Origin: Bosea sp. ANAM02
Lineage (GTDB): Bacteria > Pseudomonadota > Alphaproteobacteria > Rhizobiales > Beijerinckiaceae
Length of the DNA: 64,000 bases
NCBI RefSeq assembly: GCF_011764485.1
Contig: NZ_AP022848.1
Span: forward strand, 3,624,001-3,688,000
Reading direction: 5' to 3'
Positions 59,076 to 64,000 of this stretch are shown piece by piece. The notes below the pieces were generated by a model that ran no database searches, was not told the DNA's origin, and was given only the letters and a program-made list of their open reading frames with translations. A program made the position numbers and the translations under genes. Position 1 is the first letter of the stretch; the number at the start of each line of letters is the position of its first letter.

Positions 59076-60341
59076 TCAACGCAGCAGGCCCCAGGCTTTC
59101 AAGAAGAAATCCGGCGTGCCGAAATTGCCGGATTTCAGGGCGACGACCATCTCCGGCCCGTCGACGACGCGCGTCCAGGGCACGCCGGGATCGATCTCGG
59201 GGCCGATTTCCAGCGTGCGGATGCCGAGGCCCAGCACGGTCGCGCCGGAGGTCTCGCCGCCTGCGACGAGAAGCCGCGTCACGCCGCCTTCGGACAGGCG
59301 CCGCGCGACTTCGGCGAAGGCATGCTCGACGATGCTGCCGGCCTTGTCGCGGCCAAGCTTGTCCTGCACGGCCGCCACCTCGGCCGGATCGTCGCTGGAA
59401 TAGACGAGGAAGGGTTTGTCGGCCGGCTGAGCCAGGGCCCAGGCGGCGAGGCCGGCGGCGTTCTGGCTGCCATCGGCCAGCGCCATCGGGTCGACCTTGA
59501 GCGCGGGATAGCCCGCTTCCAGCGCCGCCTTGATCTGGCCGCGCGTCGCCGTCGAGCAACTGCCGGAGATGATGCCGGCGCGCCCTGCCGGCGCCTTCAG
59601 ATCCTGCGGCCCGGGGCGCTCCGGCAGGAGGCCGGCGCGGCGGAAATTCTGCGGCAGGCCCATGGCGATGCCCGAGCCGCCGGTCAGCAGGACATGCTCC
59701 GACACGGCATGGCCGAGCGTCATCAGGTCCTCGTTGGTCAGGGCGTCGGTGACGGCATAGCGGATGCCGTCGGCCTGAAGCCTGGCAAGGCGCGCCTTCA
59801 CCGCGGCCGGGCCGGCGAGCACCGTCGCATAGTCGACGAGGCCGGTTTCGGTCTTCGCCTGCGCCGCCATCAAGCGCATCAGGCTGGAATCCCGCATCGG
59901 CGTCAGCGGGTGGTCCTTCATCGAGCTCTCATGCAGCGGCACGGCGCCGACGAAGAGATAGCCCTGATAGATCGAACGGCCATTCGCGGGGAAAGCCGGG
60001 CAGACGATGGCGAGCTTCGCGTCGAGCCGCTCGGCCAGCGCGTTCGCCACCGGCCCGATATTGCCCTGCGCCGTCGAATCGAAGGTCGAGCAGTATTTGA
60101 ACAGGATCTGGCGCGCGCCGCCCTTGAGCAGCGCCTCGCAGGCGGCGAGCGAATCCGCGACGGCCTCGGCCACCGGATTGGTCCGCGACTTCAGCGCGAC
60201 GACGACCGCGTCGGCCTCCGGCAGGGTGGAGCCGGCAGCCGGCACGCCGATCACCTGCACGGTGCGCATGCCCGCCCGGTTCAGCATCAGCGCGACATCG
60301 GTCGCGCCCGTCATGTCGTCGGCGATCACGCCCAGCAGCAT
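59076..60341 (-). CDS. otnK: 3-oxo-tetronate 4-kinase OtnK (DUF1537 family)
   Basis: A 421-residue kinase of the four-carbon acid sugar (DUF1537) family. The N-terminus MLLGVIADDMTGATDVALML is diagnostic, with the Asp pair binding substrate; ISGSCSTATRGQI and VVDGPEMVVALKSGNFG lie in the C-terminal ATP-binding domain. It phosphorylates 3-oxo-tetronate or 4-hydroxythreonine-type acids. Usual partners OtnC (aldolase), OtnI and LtnD are not next to it here. It is divergent from a peptide-type ABC transporter and separated by 301 bases. Confidence 0.92.
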   Translation of the reverse strand: MLLGVIADDMTGATDVALMLNRAGMRTVQVIGVPAAGSTLPEADAVVVALKSRTNPVAEAVADSLAACEALLKGGARQILFKYCSTFDSTAQGNIGPVANALAERLDAKLAIVCPAFPANGRSIYQGYLFVGAVPLHESSMKDHPLTPMRDSSLMRLMAAQAKTETGLVDYATVLAGPAAVKARLARLQADGIRYAVTDALTNEDLMTLGHAVSEHVLLTGGSGIAMGLPQNFRRAGLLPERPGPQDLKAPAGRAGIISGSCSTATRGQIKAALEAGYPALKVDPMALADGSQNAAGLAAWALAQPADKPFLVYSSDDPAEVAAVQDKLGRDKAGSIVEHAFAEVARRLSEGGVTRLLVAGGETSGATVLGLGIRTLEIGPEIDPGVPWTRVVDGPEMVVALKSGNFGTPDFFLKAWGLLR

Positions 60342-60642
60342 GCTCTTTCTCCCCTGCCCGCACGGGCCTTAGCCTTGCCGGCCGCCCTTCTAGTCCCTGC
60401 CGGGAGAGGTGGCGACCGCCATCGCCGCATCGTGCATGTCCGCCCCGGACATGGAACCCCATGTCCCGACAAAGCGGAGTCTGCCCATAGGGTAGGCAGC
60501 GATGCCTGCGAATTGATGCGCCGCATCATCGACGGCGGGCTCGATCTGAGTCAGGTTAGTGCCACAAGGAACAATCGAGCGGAGCGAACCGCGCGACCTG
60601 CCGGGAACGCCTGCCGACAACCGTCCGGAACGAGGGGACATC
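60342..60642. other. Intergenic region between otnK and the dipeptide-type transporter
   Basis: These 301 bases contain no supported gene. A small dyad CTGCC/GGCAG (60481-60498) is visible but weak. A GAGGGG ribosome binding site directly precedes the ATG of the transporter's binding-protein gene. Promoters for both sides must lie here, but none is clear. Confidence 0.4.
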
Positions 60643-62148
60643 ATGAAGCTGTTGAAGGTTGCGATCTCTGCCGCCGTACTCGCGCTCGCGACGATGCCGG
60701 CGCTGGCCCAAACCCCGTCCACCCTGCGCATCGGCCTGCAGGAAGACCCCGACATGCTCGACCCGCACAAGGCGCGCACCTTCGTCGGCCGCATCGTCTT
60801 CATGGGTTTGTGCGACCGGCTGGTCGACATCGCTCCGGACCTGAAGCTGGTGCCGCGGCTGGCGACGGAATGGAGCTTCTCCGCCGACGGGCTGACGCTG
60901 ACGATGAAGCTGCGCAGCGATGCAAAGTTCCACGATGGCGAGGCCTTCAACGCCGAGGCCGCTAAGGCCAATCTCGACCGCGCCCGCACCTTGCCCGACT
61001 CGCTGCGCAAGGCCGAACTCGGCTCGGTCGAGAGCGTCGCGGCGCCGGACGCCACCACGCTGGTGCTGAAGCTGAAGCGCCCGGACGCCACCCTGCTCGC
61101 GCAGCTCACCGACCGCGCCGGCATGATGCTCTCGCCCAAGACGCTTTCAGGCGACGTCGCGGCGAAACCGGTCTGCTCCGGTCCCTACAAGTTCGTCGAG
61201 CGCGTGCAGAACGACCGGATCGTGCTGGAGAAGTTCAAGGAACACTGGGAGGCCGACAAGTACAATTTCGACCGGATCGTCTATCGCGCGATCCCCGATA
61301 CGACCGTGCGCCTCGCCAACCTGCGCTCGGGCGAGCTCGACATGCTGGAGCGGCTCGCCCCGACCGACGTGAAATCGGCGCAGGGCGACAAGTCGCTGAA
61401 GGTCGAGAGCATCGCCAATCTCGGCTACCAGGGCATCACCATCAACACCAACAATGGCGAGGCCGCCAACCAGCCGATGGGCAAGGACAAGCGCGTGCGC
61501 CAGGCGCTCTCGCTGTCGATCGACCGCAAGGTGCTGAGCCAGGTCGTGTTCGAGGGGCTCTACGCACCGTCGAACCAGCCCTTCAATCCCGGTAATTTCT
61601 ACGTCAGCGCCGACCTGCCGGTGCCGGCGCGCGACGTCGCCAAGGCCAAGGCGCTGCTCAAGGAGGCCGGGCAGTCCAAGGTCACGGTCGAACTCTTCGT
61701 CACCAACAACCCGGTCGACGCCCAGCTCGGGCAGGTGATCCAGGCGATGGCGCAGGAAGCCGGCATCGACATCCAGATCCGCTCGACCGAATTCGCCAGC
61801 CAGTTGCGCGACCAGCAGCAGGGCAAGTTCCAGATGAGCCGCGTCGGCTGGTCAGGCCGTATCGATCCGGACGGCAACATCCATCCCTTCGCCCACTCCA
61901 AGGGCAACCAGAACGACGGCAAATACGCCAATGCGGAGGTCGACAAGCTGCTCGACGAAGCCCGTACGATCTACGAGCCGGCCGAGCGCAAGAAGCGCTA
62001 CGACGCCGCGCAGAAGATCCTGCAGGACGAGCTGCCGATCGTCTATCTCTACAACCAGACGGTGTTCTTCGCGATGCGCTCGAACATGCAGGGCTTCGTG
62101 ATCAACCCGGACGGCATGATCCGTCTCGCCGGACTGAAGCGCTCGTGA
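60643..62148 (+). CDS. Dipeptide/nickel-type ABC transporter substrate-binding protein
   Basis: A 501-residue SBP_bac_5 family protein. Signal peptide MKLLKVAISAAVLALATMPA followed by ALAQT cleavage. GLQEDPDMLDPHKARTFVG is the family's first contact region; later RSGELDMLERL and NNPVDAQLGQVIQAM fit. The substrate could be a peptide, but this family also carries sugar acids or opines. ATG with GGGGA SD. First gene of a transporter whose permeases follow at 62176 and 63120. No ATPase is in the window; it presumably lies beyond 64000. Confidence 0.92.
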   Translation: MKLLKVAISAAVLALATMPALAQTPSTLRIGLQEDPDMLDPHKARTFVGRIVFMGLCDRLVDIAPDLKLVPRLATEWSFSADGLTLTMKLRSDAKFHDGEAFNAEAAKANLDRARTLPDSLRKAELGSVESVAAPDATTLVLKLKRPDATLLAQLTDRAGMMLSPKTLSGDVAAKPVCSGPYKFVERVQNDRIVLEKFKEHWEADKYNFDRIVYRAIPDTTVRLANLRSGELDMLERLAPTDVKSAQGDKSLKVESIANLGYQGITINTNNGEAANQPMGKDKRVRQALSLSIDRKVLSQVVFEGLYAPSNQPFNPGNFYVSADLPVPARDVAKAKALLKEAGQSKVTVELFVTNNPVDAQLGQVIQAMAQEAGIDIQIRSTEFASQLRDQQQGKFQMSRVGWSGRIDPDGNIHPFAHSKGNQNDGKYANAEVDKLLDEARTIYEPAERKKRYDAAQKILQDELPIVYLYNQTVFFAMRSNMQGFVINPDGMIRLAGLKRS

Positions 62149-62175
62149 GGATGCTCATGCGCTGAGAGGTGGCCC

Positions 62176-63120
62176 ATGGCCACGCTCATCCTCCGCCGCT
62201 TCCTGATCGCGATACCGACGCTGTTCCTGGTATCGCTCTTCGTCTTCGCCCTGCAGCGCGCGCTGCCGGGCGACCCCTTCCTCGTCATCGCCGGCGAGGA
62301 ACGCGATCCCGAGGTGATCGCACGGCTGCGCGAGATCTACCGGATGGACGATCCGATCTTCGTGCAGTTCTTCGCCTGGCTCGGGCAGGTCGTGCAGGGC
62401 GATTTCGGCCGCTCGCTGCGCACCGGCGAGCCGGTATTGAACCTGATCCTGCAGAAGCTGCCGGTGACGATCCAGCTCGCCACCGCCTCGATCCTGGTCG
62501 CGATCTGCATCGGCATCCCGATCGGGATCCTCGCGGCACGGCGCAAGGGCACCGTCGTCGACTACTCCGCCAGCGCGGTCGCGCTGTCGGGGTTGTCGAT
62601 CCCGAATTTCTGGTTCGGGATCATGCTGATCCTGCTGGTCTCGGTTCACCTGAAATGGCTGCCGGCCTCGGGCTACGAGCCGATCTTCGTCCATCCCTGG
62701 GAGGCGATCAAACGCCTGATCATGCCCGCCTTCGTGCTCGGCAACGGGCTCGCCGCCTTCCTGATGCGCCATACCCGCTCGGCCATGCTGGAGGTGCTGC
62801 GCTCCGACTACGTCCGCACCGCCCGCGCCAAGGGGCTCGACGAGGACACCGTCGTCCACCGCCATGCGCTGCGCAACGCCCTGGTGCCGATCATCACGCT
62901 GACCACGCTGCTCTTCGGCGAATTGCTGGCCGGCGCGGTGCTGACCGAGCAGGTCTTCACCATCCCCGGCTTCGGCAAGCTGATCGTCGATGCCGTGTTC
63001 AATCGCGACTATGGCGTGGTGCAGGGCGTGGTGCTGTGCACGGCCATCGGCTTCATCCTGATGAACCTGATCGCCGACATCCTCTACATCCTCGTCAATC
63101 CGCGACTGAGGGCCGGCTGA
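62176..63120 (+). CDS. Dipeptide/nickel-type ABC transporter permease (DppB type)
   Basis: A 314-residue permease with about six membrane segments. The N-terminus LILRRFLIAIPTLFLVSLF is the DppB-type first segment with R at the start, PGDPF follows, and the EAA-type loop is DYVRTARAKGLDEDTVVHRHALRNAL. The last base of its stop codon is the A of the next gene's ATG (63120). The 27-base gap after the binding-protein gene indicates one operon. Confidence 0.95.
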   Translation: MATLILRRFLIAIPTLFLVSLFVFALQRALPGDPFLVIAGEERDPEVIARLREIYRMDDPIFVQFFAWLGQVVQGDFGRSLRTGEPVLNLILQKLPVTIQLATASILVAICIGIPIGILAARRKGTVVDYSASAVALSGLSIPNFWFGIMLILLVSVHLKWLPASGYEPIFVHPWEAIKRLIMPAFVLGNGLAAFLMRHTRSAMLEVLRSDYVRTARAKGLDEDTVVHRHALRNALVPIITLTTLLFGELLAGAVLTEQVFTIPGFGKLIVDAVFNRDYGVVQGVVLCTAIGFILMNLIADILYILVNPRLRAG

Positions 63121-64000
63121 TGGCTTCGCTCGATTCCATCGCCTCCACCGGCGCCTCATCCGGCTCCGGCGGGCGCCCCGGCGTTCTGGCGCGCCTTGTC
63201 CGCAACAGGTCCGCGCTGCTCGGCGGCGGGCTCGTCCTGATCTTCGTGCTGATGGCGGTGCTGGCGCCGGTGCTGCCTTTGGCCGATCCGTTCAAGTCGA
63301 ACTTCCTCGCCATCCGCAAGCCGCCCTCCGAGCTCTACTGGTTTGGCACGGACGAACTCGGGCGCGACCAGGTCTCCCGGCTGTTCTTCGGGGCGCAGGC
63401 CTCGCTGCTCGCCGGCATCGTCTCGGTCCTGATCGCGGTCGCGATCGGCCTGCCCTTCGGCCTGCTCGCCGGCTGGTACGGCGGCTGGATCGACATCGTG
63501 ATCTCGCGGGTCACCGAAGCTCTGCTCGCCTGCCCCTTCCTGATCCTCGCCATAGCCTTCGCCGCCGTGCTCGGCCCATCGCTGACCAATGCGATGATCG
63601 CGATCGGCCTGTCCGCCGTGCCGATCTTCATCCGGCTGATCCGCGGCCAGGTGATGAACGTCAAGGCGGAGGATTTCGTCGAGGGCGCGCGGGCGGTCGG
63701 CGCGCGCGATCTCAGGCTGATGTTCCGCCATGTCCTGCCCAACACCCTGTCCCCCATCGTGGTGCAGTCGACATTGTTCATGGCGCAGGCGATCATCCTG
63801 GAAGCCGCCCTCTCCTTCCTCGGGCTCGGCCAGCAGCCGCCGGCACCGTCCTGGGGACAGATGCTCAACGTCGCCAAGAACTTCATGGAACAGGCGCCCT
63901 GGATGTCGGTGGCGCCGGGCATCTGCATCTTCCTCGCCGTGCTCGGCTTCAACCTGCTCGGCGACGGCCTGCGCGACGCGCTCGATCCGAAAGAAAACTA
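63120..64000 (+). CDS. Dipeptide/nickel-type ABC transporter permease (DppC type), open at the window end
   Basis: The reading frame begins with the ATG whose A is the last base of the upstream stop codon. It runs 293 codons to the window edge: the last two bases are TA, so a stop codon (TAA or TAG) probably ends it at base 64001. N-terminal residues (MASLDSIASTG) are polar; the first membrane span lies about residues 33-55. The DELGRDQVSR motif near residue 77 and the EAA loop EDFVEGARAVGARDLRLMFRHVLPNT are typical of DppC. C-terminus LGDGLRDALDPK is a known family ending. Confidence 0.93.
   Translation, partial: MASLDSIASTGASSGSGGRPGVLARLVRNRSALLGGGLVLIFVLMAVLAPVLPLADPFKSNFLAIRKPPSELYWFGTDELGRDQVSRLFFGAQASLLAGIVSVLIAVAIGLPFGLLAGWYGGWIDIVISRVTEALLACPFLILAIAFAAVLGPSLTNAMIAIGLSAVPIFIRLIRGQVMNVKAEDFVEGARAVGARDLRLMFRHVLPNTLSPIVVQSTLFMAQAIILEAALSFLGLGQQPPAPSWGQMLNVAKNFMEQAPWMSVAPGICIFLAVLGFNLLGDGLRDALDPKEN

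Noticed and set aside
1..64000. tRNA or rRNA genes, insertion sequences, prophage or riboswitches
   Set aside because: No cloverleaf with a GTTCGA-type loop in proper context, no transposase or integrase, and no recognisable riboswitch core was found by reading. A covariance-model scan would be decisive.

Overview
The window is chromosomal DNA of a GC-rich (about two thirds G+C by eye) alphaproteobacterium of the order Hyphomicrobiales (Rhizobiales). A Bosea-like or Methylobacterium-like genus fits best. The grounds are the gene complement (MeaB, a ReAV-type asparaginase, a 2048-residue Growth Pole Ring/RgsE-like protein, MlaE fused to a STAS domain, a TIGR03808-type Tat substrate) and many short intergenic repeats of the kind common in these genomes. 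The genus is an inference from general knowledge; no rRNA or tRNA gene is present to settle it. There is no prophage, transposase, CRISPR array or clear genomic island. This is core and accessory metabolism with tightly packed genes.

Layout. 1-7 kb: methylmalonyl-CoA mutase, a tiny exported protein, and a putrescine ABC transporter (potFGHI, minus strand). 7-13 kb: a DUF3750 protein, a MazE/MazF-type toxin-antitoxin pair, a PLP-dependent sulfur amino acid lyase/synthase with a divergent Lrp regulator, and two tandem DUF900 lipoprotein hydrolases. 13-18 kb: meaB (chaperone of the mutase at the window start), a Tat-exported beta-helix protein, a zinc-type asparaginase, a kynurenine-formamidase-like hydrolase and a stand-alone Lrp effector domain. 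18-23 kb: malic enzyme maeB, an orphan oligopeptide-type binding protein and D-amino acid aminotransferase. 23-34 kb: a purine block of guanine deaminase, xanthine dehydrogenase xdhABC and a complete BMP-type nucleoside ABC transporter. 34-38 kb: HU, a CoxE-like VWA protein, a membrane protein, a universal stress protein, a ferredoxin and an Hpt phosphotransfer protein. 38.6-44.7 kb: the giant GPR/RgsE-like coiled-coil protein. 44.9-48.6 kb: an MCE/Mla lipid-transport operon. 48.9-54 kb: a CheZ-like protein, an NMT1-type ABC transporter and a creatininase-family amidohydrolase. 54-56 kb: SoxR with a divergent FMN reductase, then a metallo-hydrolase. 55.8-60.3 kb: malonyl-CoA synthetase and decarboxylase, and an OtnK-type sugar-acid kinase. 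60.6-64 kb: a dipeptide-type ABC transporter, whose last gene runs to the very end of the window.

How the genes work together. The mutase and MeaB serve propionyl-CoA/methylmalonyl-CoA metabolism. The purine block couples uptake of nucleosides or bases to guanine -> xanthine -> urate. The mat genes turn malonate into acetyl-CoA. The Mla operon moves phospholipid across the envelope, and the neighbouring GPR-like protein is predicted to organise polar growth of that envelope.

The most distinctive signals are the giant protein with 23 consecutive 22-residue repeats followed by six 33-residue repeats; a textbook SoxR operator-promoter with a 19-bp spacer; five families of dispersed intergenic repeats, four of whose insertions sit inside operons; and a CheZ-like protein with a retained DxxxQ pair. 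No wholly new defence or mobile system was found.
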